The notes below the pieces were generated by a model that did not search any database, was not told the origin of the DNA, and was given only the letters and a program-made list of their open reading frames with translations. The translations under genes and the position numbers were made by a program. Shown piece by piece: positions 20,091 through 30,420 of a stretch of DNA of 64,000 nt. This DNA comes from Atherinomorus stipes (lineage: Eukaryota > Chordata > Actinopteri > Atheriniformes > Atherinidae), in the NCBI GenBank assembly GCA_023101725.1, contig JALJCO010009027.1, positions 1 to 64,000 on the forward strand. Reading direction: 5' to 3'. Position 1 is the stretch's first letter; every line of letters begins with the position of its first letter.

Positions 20091-22037
20091 GTTTGTGTCT
20101 TTTTCACTTTTCATGTAAAGTTTGTTAGTTTCAGTTAGACTACATTTTTTAGCCTGTTAGCATTTTACTAGCTTAATGTTTACTGTTTTTTTTATGAGTT
20201 ATGCTAACTGTTCTGTCAGTGTTGTAGCTTAGTTTGTGAATATAACCGACTGATATGTTTTTAATCTGGTAACTGTTAAAATGTGTTTGTGAAAATAAAC
20301 TGAATCAAATTAAAGACAAAGAATAAGAACAGAGAGAGAGATAGATACTAATTATTTAGTTAACATAAGTTTTTTCTTAAAAACTTGTTTCTACATTATT
20401 TTACAAAGGGGGTATCTAACCTGCAGTCTGCTCTTTAAAGCACAATGTTTCTTGCAAGACCATTTGTCTCTTTTTCCTTCTTATTTTCAATATTTATTTT
20501 TAATTTTTAGACTGAATGAAGATTAAATTTGTTTTATATTTTTTTATGTATGCTGTCCTTAATCACTGTGGAGCTTTATCAGACTCTGGGCCTGCCCATG
20601 CCAGTTACTTGTCATGTGTTTGGTATCATTTTTGTCTGATGATGTAGAAATTTACACAATACGATGAAGAGGAGTGTTAACATTCACGTTGTCATTCAAT
20701 GAGAATATTTTGTGGTTTTGATTCGTGGTTTAGACAATTTTCTTCTTTTGGCACGTTTATATACACTTTACACATTTTGTAAAAAGTAGAACAAACGTTA
20801 TTTTATCTCCACAATATGATATATTTCATGAGTAATAGTGCAACAAAACAATAAATCCAAAAAGTCTAGGAAACAACAGCAGGATCAGCCATCACAGATA
20901 ATCTATGTTTAATAGTGAAACACTGAAAGATAAATCTATTGTTCTGGACGCTGTCGTAAACTACAGAGATGATGAACTTTACTGATATATTGTTGTGCAA
21001 TTGACAATATTCAACACCACAGTAGTTACATGTTTGTCTGTGCTCCCTGCAGATGGCCTTCATCTGTCACAGATTTGCGACTGGAGTTCCATTGTTGACC
21101 ATGAGGAACGAGAACTTAAGAACGAAGATAATGGAGAGAAACATCAGTCGCCACAACTTCAGAGGACAACAGAAGACAACAGGGGGGGGGGGGGGGGGGG
21201 CTGTGGAAGATCCTCCAACCAGCAGCTCCACTGAACAAACCAGAAGCCCAGGTCCAAATACGAGTGGGAAGACTTCAGAATCATCCGGAACTGAGGACAG
21301 TAGTGATGAAAATGCCAGTCATGAGGAGTGGCCGAAACTTGTGTACACTTATGGAGCTGAAACCAAAGACAGTGATACATTTTGTAGAATGAGCAGCGCA
21401 CCAGTGTCCGGTGAAAATAGTGATATGACATGCAACACTGTTGAAGTACGAGAGAAACCACTTGCTTGTGATCAGTGTGGTAAAAGGTTTACACACCATA
21501 GTTATAGGAAAAGACACATGAGAATCCACACCGGAGAGAAACCATTTCCTTGTGATATTTGTGGTAGAAGGTTTACACAGCATAGTCATCTTAAAACACA
21601 CATGAGAATCCACACCAGAGAGAAAACATTTGTCTGTGATGTTTGTGGTGAAAAGTTTACACAGCATGGTGATCTTAAAACACACATGAGAATCCACACC
21701 AGAGAGAAAACATTTGTCTGTGATGTTTGTGGTAAAAGGTTTACACAGCATAGTCATCTTAAAACACACATGAGAATCCACACCGGAGAGAAAACATTTG
21801 TCTGTGATGTTTGTGGTAAAAGGTTTACACAGCATAGTCATCTTAAAACACACATGAGAATCCACACCAGAGAGAAACCATTTTCTTGTGATGTTTGTGG
21901 TAAAAGGTTTACACAGCATGGTCATCTTAGAACACACATGAGAATCCACACCGGAGAGAAAACCATTTCTTTGTGATGTTTGTGGTAAAAGGTTTACACA
22001 GCATTGTGATCTCAAAACAATGCTCAAAACAAATTAA
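20003..22037 (+). CDS. C2H2 zinc-finger protein, two exons, frame broken as assembled
   Basis: Probable sequence-specific DNA-binding nuclear protein. Exon 1 is 20003-20090 and exon 2 is 21053 to 22037. Exon 1 ends one base into a codon. Exon 2 then opens in a frame reading DGLHLSQICDWSS, which runs to the 19-G tract at 21182-21200. The fingers lie in another frame, so the reading is broken at the G-run. From 21464 six complete C2H2 fingers follow (CDQC/CDVC...HMRIH), with linkers alternating TGEKP, TREKT and TREKP. The finger bodies are near-identical (RFTQHSHLKTH). An extra A near 21960 shifts the frame again, ending the read frame at 21976. The shifted frame shows a seventh half-finger, without zinc-binding histidines, to a TAA at 22035. 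An acidic Ser/Glu-rich spacer precedes the fingers. This is either a decaying gene or homopolymer errors in assembly. No orthologue is recognised. Confidence 0.8.
21053..22037 (+). CDS. zinc-finger gene exon 2 with finger array
   Basis: The acceptor is CTCCCTGCAG. It encodes the linker region, the acidic spacer (SSGTEDSSDENASHEE) and the finger array as six 84-bp units that differ at only a few bases. Frame breaks occur at 21182-21200 and near 21960. Confidence 0.8.
21182..21200. repeat. 19-G homopolymer in coding sequence
   Basis: Joins the exon-2 start frame to the finger frame. A length differing by one or two bases would decide whether the gene is open. This is a prime spot for sequencing error or true slippage polymorphism. 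Confidence 0.9.
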
Positions 22038-22197
22038 AATGTCTGTCTAGTCATAAAGCATACAACGTATCGCAGAGTGAAAATTGCACAGTTGTAGATA
22101 AATGTGAAAGATTAGCTGTTAGTGTTGAACAGAAAAAAGTTTGCATCGTTCAAGAAAGTACTCCAATATTATTCTGCTGAGGGTATTCATCTTAGTT

Positions 22198-22203
22198 AAT
22201 AAA
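22198..22203 (+). terminator. polyadenylation signal of the zinc-finger gene
   Basis: AATAAA about 160 bp after the shifted-frame stop codon. Confidence 0.4.
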
Positions 22204-22834
22204 AGTGTCTGTTCTCATAAACATTTATACACTTGCAACCCTTTGATTTGATTTGATTACACACTGCACATTTAAACAGAAAATTGTACAATCAAAAATG
22301 AAAAGTTTTATCAGTAGTCTGTTTTAAAATGATATTCAAATAGATAGATTGACTTTTTAAAAAAGAAAAAAAAAGCTAATTGGGTTGGTGTTGTCATCCT
22401 TATAAACTCATCATGTTCCTTCCACTGCTCTAGAAGAATCTTAAATGATATGAGGAATAACTGCTGTTTATGCAGTCATCTCTTTGCATTAATCTGTTCA
22501 CTTCAAAAGCCCAAATAAAAATCCCAAATTTATCAGAAAAATGTACGCTATGTTTTACAATGATCTTGCAACCCCCTTAAAGATACAGATATTCTTGTTT
22601 TCACCAAGCTGTTCTTGTCAGTAGCTGGTAGTGTAAGAGTGTTACTGGTCATGATGACCTACTGTAAGGTATATTTCGATAAAAAAATAATTTCTTCCCA
22701 GCTGATATTAATTCTGTTGTGTAGTTAAGTAAATTAATGATGTGGTCCTTAAAAAGTGTAAGGTATTGAAATTGACCTCAGAATTACAGACTTTTATAGC
22801 ACTACAGCTAGAAAAAAAATCCTCGGGGAAAAAC

Positions 22835-23181
22835 TGTATTGTAACTAATTTGAATGTTTTTCAAGGCATTACGTATCCTAAACTGCTCTAGCTTCAAGTA
22901 AACAAAGCTGGTACAGCAGTTTTACTGTTCAGAGGGTTCTCACTTCACACACACTGTTTTGTCCTTTTAGGGGCACTGTATTAAAAATGGGAGAACAAAT
23001 ATGGCAGCCTCCTTGTATGTGCACCGCCCAGCAATTAGATATAAATGACTCATTCTAAGAAAATAAACATATAACAGTTATTTTAGTGCCGCGATTAGAA
23101 ATAAATAGAAACACAGTTTTGAATTATATATCACATTTTTCTGCTATTGACCTTTGATTTTTTACACACTGTACCTTTAAG
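22835..23181. mobile_element. MITE, inverted second copy of the 15589-16108 family
   Basis: Reads as the reverse complement of the 15.6 kb element. It shares AAGGCATTACGTATCCTAAA, GCTGGTACAGCAGTTTTAC and the terminal TTTTTTACACACTGTACCTT. The far end is less clear. Confidence 0.5.
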
Positions 23182-23432
23182 GTCTGATGAGTTAATAGAG
23201 TTCTGAATGTTAAACATCAAGAGGAATGCTAAAATGCTTGTTTTTAATCTGAAATAAGGGAAATTTGGAGCACTTCTTTTTTTAGACATATATTTGAGTC
23301 TATTTATAGCCATATTTGTGGAACTTTTCCTGTAAAAAGGTAATGTATGGCCAAAAATCCTAATAAGATTTCATGGAAATGAACTTCTATTTTAAGGGCT
23401 AAATGAGTTTAAATCTCTTCTCCTTGATGCAG

Positions 23433-23576
23433 ACACACTAATCCAGGCCGACCTACAGGAATACATTAGAGCCCGTGCTCTCTGTCAGGATCTCCCTGTA
23501 GACTCCACAACAGAGAGGCTGCTATTGTCAGGAACTGGCTTTTATCTTCTGCTGATCAGCGGCAAAACAAAGAGAG
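23433..23576 (+). CDS. candidate internal coding exon, unidentified
   Basis: Acceptor CTTGATGCAG and donor AGAG|GTGTGT bound 144 nt that are open in one frame only (47 codons, phase 1 at both ends). Its product includes DLQEYIRARALCQDL and LLLSGTGFYLLLI. I recognise no family, and no neighbouring exon is certain. An open frame of this length is not rare by chance. It may instead be a conserved non-coding element, as the GC-richer DNA after it also looks constrained. Confidence 0.22.
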
Positions 23577-25542
23577 GTGTGTGTATGTGTGTGCTTATGG
23601 TAGTTCAGGGGGCTGGAGTAAAATCAGTCCACTCCTGCCAGTCAGAGCCCCCTCTGCTGCCGATCTCTAACTTGGTTAGCTGCCTCTAATTTGGCCCCTG
23701 GAGGGCCCTAATGTGGTTCCCCTTGGGGCTTCCTGAAAAGGGCCTGGCAGCCTTTACCTCTCGACACACATACACACACTCAGCCACTGGTCCCATCAGC
23801 TTCTACATCCAATAATCCTCCTGTATTTTTAGGAAAGGGATGGGCCGATGCAGGTAAATAGGCCAAACTTTTGTGTAGACGGTAAACACACTCTCTAAAA
23901 CACACACATCCCAGTTCTACCAGATGGGAAATCGTCAGCCGTGATGGCACACTGACAACACAGATGCTCAGTGACAGTAACACACACGGGAAGACACTCG
24001 CGTCCCTGGTCACATTTTGCTGACAGCACAGAGTCATGGAAACAGCTCGAGTGGGCCCAAGCTGCGCTGCACCATACGGATTATGGTTATGGAGGCTCAT
24101 TAAAAACATGTAGTGGGAGATGGATTAGTTATAGCCTGCTGTCGTGGTGGGCGCATGGCGTCCAAGATCGACGGATTTCCATGCGTTTTGTCAGCACTTA
24201 TGTAGTGGTGAATAGATTTGTGTGGGGTAGGGAGATACCTCTGCGCTCTAACATGTACTGACATGTGTTTTTAGCTGCATGAGTCAGGGTGGCACTACTT
24301 AAAACCTTGTTATATTGTTCATTTTCAAGAGGCAGGGATCCATCAGGAAAGTGGCATCTACTGATGAAATGAAGATAAGTGTGAGAGGAAGAAGAGAAAG
24401 TGAAAAGGGCCTGGAGTCGCAGTGTGTGGGGGAAGGCTGGAGGAAGTGAAAACAAGGGAGGGAAAAAAGCAAAACATGGTTGGGGTCAGTGAACCTCGGG
24501 GTGAGGGATAACAGACAGAGGCTCGGCTGGTGTTCGGTCCATCCTGATGGGAGCGACATGAAATAACAGCATGCCGGGCTCTGATTCGCAGCCCATCACG
24601 GCCACATCCAACACATCTCTTTATTTTCACACACCTGGAAAGTTGTGCCGATGCCCCCGTCACCCCCGCCATTCAAATACAGGGGAAGCACAAGCAGGGA
24701 GCTAATGGACTGCTATTAAAGACATGCATCACATCTCGTCACCTACTGACCACACAAAGCTGCACATCTGCACATCACACATACACAACTGAAATAATGG
24801 TTTGCCAGCACTACGGCTGATGTCATTTAGGAAGAGGCTGCAGACACAGACAGGGCTGACTCTAACATCGGACATAATAAAAAGGTTTTATACTGCCCAC
24901 ATTTCACACTAGACTGACCTAATTTCTTTCTTTTTTTAATCACAACATCCATGACATTTCTCGTGAAGGGATTGTTGTCATGGGAAATAGCCTTTGAATG
25001 GCCTTTGTCACACTAAAAAGGTCCTTAGTGCAGGTTGATTGACAGATGTCATCACCCCGTGCTGAGGAACAATGCAGCAGCAGGAGAATGAAGCGCTGAC
25101 CTTTTAGCCTCCTCTGTGCACCTACAGCATGGACTCCGAAGTTAGTCTCAGAGGAGACACTTCATTTTTCCGCTTTTCTGATCTGATTTTTATGCTTTAA
25201 AAGAGCTAATCTGATGATATTTAGCTGTTTGTTGGCAGCAATATTTCCTGAACCTGTGGTCTACTTTGTAAAATCATCTCATTTCATGACCACAGTTTGG
25301 CCTGCATTACAAACAGCAGCTGTTTCAAACTTTGGCTTTTAAAATGCAAACAAAGTTCCAAGTTTTCCCTGTTAACATGTTTATTTAAAAAATGAAACTT
25401 TGATATTTAGATTTTTCTGAGTCTTTCACAATTCTGCGGCATGGATGCAATTTTATTGTATAAAGGATTTATTGATGGCCCCACTTTAATTAAACAAAGG
25501 CTACTTTCCAGTAGTTCCCTATAAAATGGGCTACACAAGATA
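23577..25542. other. non-coding DNA, gene not recognised
   Basis: The first 250 bp are GC-richer than their surroundings and repeat-free. The rest is mixed unique-looking DNA. The ORFs on both strands near 24.0-24.7 kb lack splice support and family features. Confidence 0.4.
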
Positions 25543-25800
25543 TTAAAGGATAACTTTATTTCTTTTTTTTTTTAAGCTGGACCTTTTTTCTAGGAATTTA
25601 TTTGTCAATTTACTCATCGGTAAATGACTCCTTTGGACAGTATTTAGATTAAGTCGTGGTCCACATATATCCATATAATTTAAGTGAATAGGGGCAGAAT
25701 GGGCCTAAAGCACTATCTTTAGCAAACTCCTTAATTTCACCAATACTTTAAAATGAATGAAAGAATGGACGAGTCGCCTACTATTGTCCTGACAGAGAGT
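25543..25800. mobile_element. half copy of the TTAA palindrome family
   Basis: Starts ATTAAAGGATAAC, then a T-run and AAGCTGGACC, then CAAACTCCTTAATTTCACCA. This is the same order as one arm of the element at 10040-10667. The second arm is missing. Confidence 0.5.
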
Positions 25801-26051
25801 CAAAGAAAGAGTAAATAAAACGTCTTACTTGCATTAGCATCAAGGTTTTCTAATGCTAATAAAGGAAACAAGTAGTGACTTAAATCTTTGTGCTTAAAAA
25901 AAACGTTGCATCAAAAAACAATGTTGAAAATCTTATCAATATTCTGCAATATAGTAAAATAAGTTTCCAATCGGCTTACGTATAGGAAAATAAGTTATCT
26001 CTAACGCTAAAGCTAGCTAATTTTGATTTGGCTAGCTTAGCTGCAAAGCTA

Positions 26052-26235
<184 letters not shown>

Positions 26236-27477
26236 CCATGTAGCTAGCTAGTTAGCTACATACTGTAGATAGCTACAGTATGTCATAAATAGATAGACAC
26301 TTTAATCCAGTGAAGGAAATGTCTTTGTCACAGCAACAATCAAAGGAACAAAGGTAACATAAATAGAGGAATGAATTTAAAACTTATTAAAATTGTAAAC
26401 ACAAATAAATACAAGCAAACATAATATACAAGAAAAACAAATGAATAAATGGCAATATTCAGGAAATTTATTTAAAAAGTAATTCAGGTGATTGGGTGCT
26501 GTTTATGTTGGTGACACTGAACGGTGTTCCAAAAGAGGGATTTTGCTCATTCGGGAACTACCTAATGGTTATTCTCAGAGCAGGGACTGGAGAGGATACT
26601 GAGTAATGTTCACAAACACTGGAGAGGAACACAGCTTACATTTTTCCCCCTCATCGGTCTTTCACAGTGTATAATTATATGTGCAAAGTTTGACAGAGGA
26701 AGACAGTTTTCACATTCCTCCACTGATGGACGTTTGTTGCACTCTTCTTTAACATTTCTTGTGTGCCTGGCTGCACTTGTCAGAATACAGTAAACATTTT
26801 ACAGACCACCAGCACTGTGATTTAGCACAGCCAGCAACAGACCCTTCCAAGAGAAGTGCATCATTTATTATTTTGGGAGGACTTTAAATCAGATTGATTG
26901 CACTCTCAGCTTGCAGCCTCCTGCCTTTACTAAACATGCAGATCGGCAGATGCAGTCACTGGGAATACAAGTGTCAAAACATATCAAAACACATCCACTG
27001 TAACTTCCAATCCACTCCTGCACCACTGCCAAGTTGTCACTGTTTCACCAATGAATCACCTCTTTGAGTGGAGCTTCACAGCTCCAGGACCATTCAGTGT
27101 TACCAGATCCCTTGAAGTATTTACAGTATCCTTATAAACAAATGTATATGAGTGAAATATAAACTCAAATGTAACATAGGGGGGAAAAAAAAGATACAAA
27201 GATAGACTCCCTTCCATAGTTGCAATGATAGATTTAGCTCTCTCAGTTGCTAGAAATTTGAGTGATTAATTTCCTTTTCTATTTATATTTTCAGACGTTC
27301 TTTTTGCCCTTTGGATGTGCTTTTCAGGTTTAAGTTTGTCTAAAAAAGATGCATGATTTAATGTACCATGTTTCAGAACTAGCAAAGCAGACCCCGACTA
27401 TGATACAGCCTCCACCATGTTTTACTGTCAGCTTTTCTGTTTTTTTAAATTTCTTCCCTTCACCCTTTTACCCTCTG
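26236..27477. other. non-coding DNA
   Basis: No recognisable gene or repeat boundary. The composition is unremarkable, with some GC-richer parts near 26.8-27.1 kb. Confidence 0.4.
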
Positions 27478-28079
27478 CCTTAAAGGAATAGTTCACCCTC
27501 AGAATGATTTAACTTTATTTTCCACTTACCCTGATGGTGAGCAAGACTCTGGACCACTTTTTTAATATGTCAAATGCAGCCGTAGATCAGGACGACTTCT
27601 CGTTTCCCCCCAATGGAGTTCGCCAGGGTCCGAGCAAAAATGGTCCATAAAAGTCCACAAAAAATTGTCAATATTCCTCCATACTGCTCGTCCCATGTAG
27701 TCCAAGTGCCCTGAGTGGGTAGCGTCCAGAATTTACTAGAAACTACGCCATTTAGTATATTTTTAGAGTCTAAACAACACTACATCGCATGCCTAGCAAG
27801 CACGCCGATGCACGTTCACGAAACTACGGAAGCCACGGCAGATGAGATCGCGCGTTCTCTTTTTCTTTCTTTCTTTCTTTCTTTTCTATTAATATCCAAC
27901 CCCTCCTGTGTTTGTCCCGGTTTGTCAAGAGCTCTCGCGCTCTAAGCACAATGTAAACACCAAATTTCTTCTTCTACGCTTGCATTATCGGCAGAGTAGG
28001 CTCTGAACGCAGAGGCTTGCGTAGTTTTGTGACCGCGCATGTGCGCGCATCATTGAAGTAAACAATACTCCTTTTTAGG

Positions 28080-28080
<1 letters not shown>
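27478..28080. mobile_element. left part of a TTAA-led DNA transposon
   Basis: Begins CCTTAAAGGAATAGTTCACCC, a familiar transposon terminus in fish. The matching right end is not found, as a TA microsatellite and another MITE follow. The interior is CpG-richer than its flanks and has a CTTT run near 27865. Confidence 0.4.

Positions 28081-28081
<1 letters not shown>

Positions 28082-28122
<41 letters not shown>
28082..28122. repeat. (TA)n microsatellite
   Basis: About 20 uninterrupted TA units. Confidence 0.95.
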
Positions 28123-28125
<3 letters not shown>

Positions 28126-28300
28126 GTATATATAATAAATGTAGAGGGCACATAGCAGAAATGAAAAAAGTTTCAGGCTTGCCAAAAAAAAAAAAGAGAA
28201 AAAAAAAGAACCACTTTAAGGTTGAATATGAAAATCCTTTTGATGCAGCTGCATTCTTTAAACATCTATCACGTCATCGCATAATATGTCAACATTATGG

Positions 28301-28679
28301 ACTGTCAAAAATAGAGGTACGAGACAGGAACATTTCTGTACCTGTAGGTACATTTTTTACAAATGATCTCTCAGAAGTACAATACTGGTCTTTATGAGGC
28401 CAGAAGTGTACCTTTAAACTATGAAAAAGGGTCCAAAGTGATATAAAGTACAAATTTGTACCACTTCAACCCTAAGGGTACCTGCAACAGTCTCTATTTT
28501 ACTGACTTTTATTCATCATTTTTAATTGGTGTAATTGTACTTTAACTAGTACAGCTTGATAAGGTACAAGAATGGACCAGGACCGAAGGGTACAGAAATG
28601 TCTTTCAAAAAGGAACACCCCTAGCGACAAGCGTTTGTACCCTTTTAAGTACAAACTGGTACCTCTATTTTTGAGTGTG
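28301..28679. mobile_element. MITE with CACACTCAAAAATAGAGG-type ends, copy 2
   Basis: Same family as 17325-17890. The right end is intact (CCTCTATTTTTGAGTGTG). The left end begins ACTGTCAAAAATAGAGG, so its first bases are altered. It is 379 bp, without the extra 190 bp of copy 1. Confidence 0.7.
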
Positions 28680-29394
28680 TGTCTGCAAAGTCAAACCCTG
28701 ATAAAGTGGAGCAGGTTTAAATTTCAGGATTAAAGAGATTTTATTGCGGATAGTTTCCAAGGTTTCCAAAATGACCATTTTTGTACACCTGTTCTCAAGG
28801 TCCCCCAATTAGGGCACCTCAGGTTTTAAAAGGGTTAATTTGAAGCATTTCATTATTTGAAACTTTTGCCAAAATATATGCAAGATTGGTTAATTCGCAT
28901 TTGTTTCCACAGGTATGTTAAAGGGACACTGTGTAACTTTTGACCCAAACAGAATAACATGAGAAGAAATACATGATTTCTGGGGTCAGTATGAAGCACT
29001 TGATGCCGACGTGCATCAAACCAGACATTGTAGCTTTGCCGGAGGGAATCCGTCTCTCATTGGATCATGTGACCTGGAGCGCTTTGCTTTATGGCTTAAT
29101 GACTGATCAGCTGTCAAAGCTGATCAAAGTGGTCTGCAAACACAATTCCAAAACATGGATAGAGACTGTTTAATTTTGTGACAGTTGTGTGGCCTGTGGG
29201 TCAGTGGCGGAGCCAGACTTTTATTGTTGGGGGGCTCTGGGGGGGGGGTAGACTATAAGAATGACAACTAACACAGTAACTGTACTTTCATTCATATTCG
29301 TGATGGGCACTGATTCAAGACAGAAATCTGGGACTAGTCCTGGACTCAGACCTGAATTTCGGCATCACATTAAAGGACTGGTCTCAGCAGGACT

Positions 29395-29680
29395 AAGAAA
29401 AATTTGTCCATGCATTCATCTTCAGTAGTCTACAAGTGCTGTAATGGTGTCCTTACAGGTCTACCTATAAAGTCCATCAGACAGCTGCAGTTAGTCCAGA
29501 ATGCTGCTGATCCAGGTCTCAGGTCTGTACACTGGTTTCCTGTTTGACAAAGAACTGACTTCAGAATCCAGCTGTTAGTTTGCCAGCGCTGAATGGTTCA
29601 GTTTTTAAGCTCCTCACATGTGGAACAAACTCCCAGAAAACTGAAGGTCTGATGAAACGCAGTAGTTTAAAGGTTACGTC
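29395..29680 (+). pseudogene. L2-like LINE reverse-transcriptase relic
   Basis: A degenerate frame includes CNGVLTGLP-KSIRQLQLVQNAA, the motif typical of the C-terminal part of L2/Rex-type retrotransposon proteins. Stops and frame shifts break it. It sits inside the hAT element. Confidence 0.6.
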
Positions 29681-29890
29681 CCTGTTACAATCCATCAATT
29701 AGCCACATCGTACTGTGATTGTTTGGTTTTACTTCTTTAGAGCAGATGTTAGCTAGCAGTCATTTGAGGATAGCCTCCAGTGTTTCACTTTACTATGAAC
29801 ACAAAAGTATTTGAACACAACACACTGGTAATCTCCACTTCACAAGTGGAAAGAATCATCTTTCCCATCTCACATGAAGGCAACATTAAA

Positions 29891-30211
29891 GGGATGCACG
29901 ATAATTATCGGGCTGAAAACAGGAAATTATGACGTCATTCTGATAAGTCCGGTATCATGACGACTTATCCCGATAACTTATGTCCCATAAAGTTGGAATT
30001 TTTAAGATCGGACGTGCAGCTTTTTTCACTGAGAGATTGAGGAAAGAAAGCTGCTGTTTCACAGGGGAGACCCAAAACTGCTTCCAAACCACTTTCTTAT
30101 TCTAGGTCACGAACTACCTCATACATTTGGAATTTTATCGGTATCGGCCTTTGGGAGCTGAAATTTATCGGTTATCAGTATCGGTTTTAAAAAATGGTTA
30201 TCGTGCATCCC
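29891..30211. mobile_element. inner MITE with GGGATGCACGATAA ends
   Basis: Inverted ends GGGATGCACGATAA and TTATCGTGCATCCC. The interior is rich in TTATCGG. Flanks CATTAAA and TATTAAA nearly match as a target duplication. Ends of this type belong to hAT MITEs of fish. Confidence 0.7.
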
Positions 30212-30420
30212 TATTAAAATGTGAACATCGCCACCTACTACATAGTGCAAACTACTGTGCAGGAAAGAGTGAGTGCTGTGACATGTCAATCATCTGGGGG
30301 GGCAATCCAATGTCAGGGGGGTCCAGTGCCCCCCTGCCCCCCCCTCTAGCTCCGCCTATGCTGTGGGTAGTTACAGGTTTAGTGTCCCTGGTGGCCAAAA
30401 GTTACACAGTATACCTTTAA

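Larger units (their letters stand above)
29202..30360. mobile_element. hAT-type non-autonomous transposon with perfect 8-bp target duplication
   Basis: CTGTGGGT at 29194-29201 is repeated exactly at 30361-30368. The ends are CAGTGGCGGAGCCAG and, inverted, CATAGGCGGAGCTAG, each followed by a G-rich stretch. An 8-bp duplication is the hAT signature. Inside are a LINE relic and a further MITE. No transposase ORF. Confidence 0.8.
28918..30420. mobile_element. outer TTAA-flanked MITE, split by a hAT insertion
   Basis: TTAA at 28918-28921 and 30417-30420 bound inverted ends AGGGACACTGTGTAACTTTT and, read in reverse, AGGTATACTGTGTAACTTTT. Without the inner element it would be about 335 bp. Confidence 0.7.

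Noticed and set aside
21281..22027. A 248-codon minus-strand ORF.
   Set aside because: It is the antisense shadow of the repeated zinc-finger units; its internal repeats mirror the finger array.
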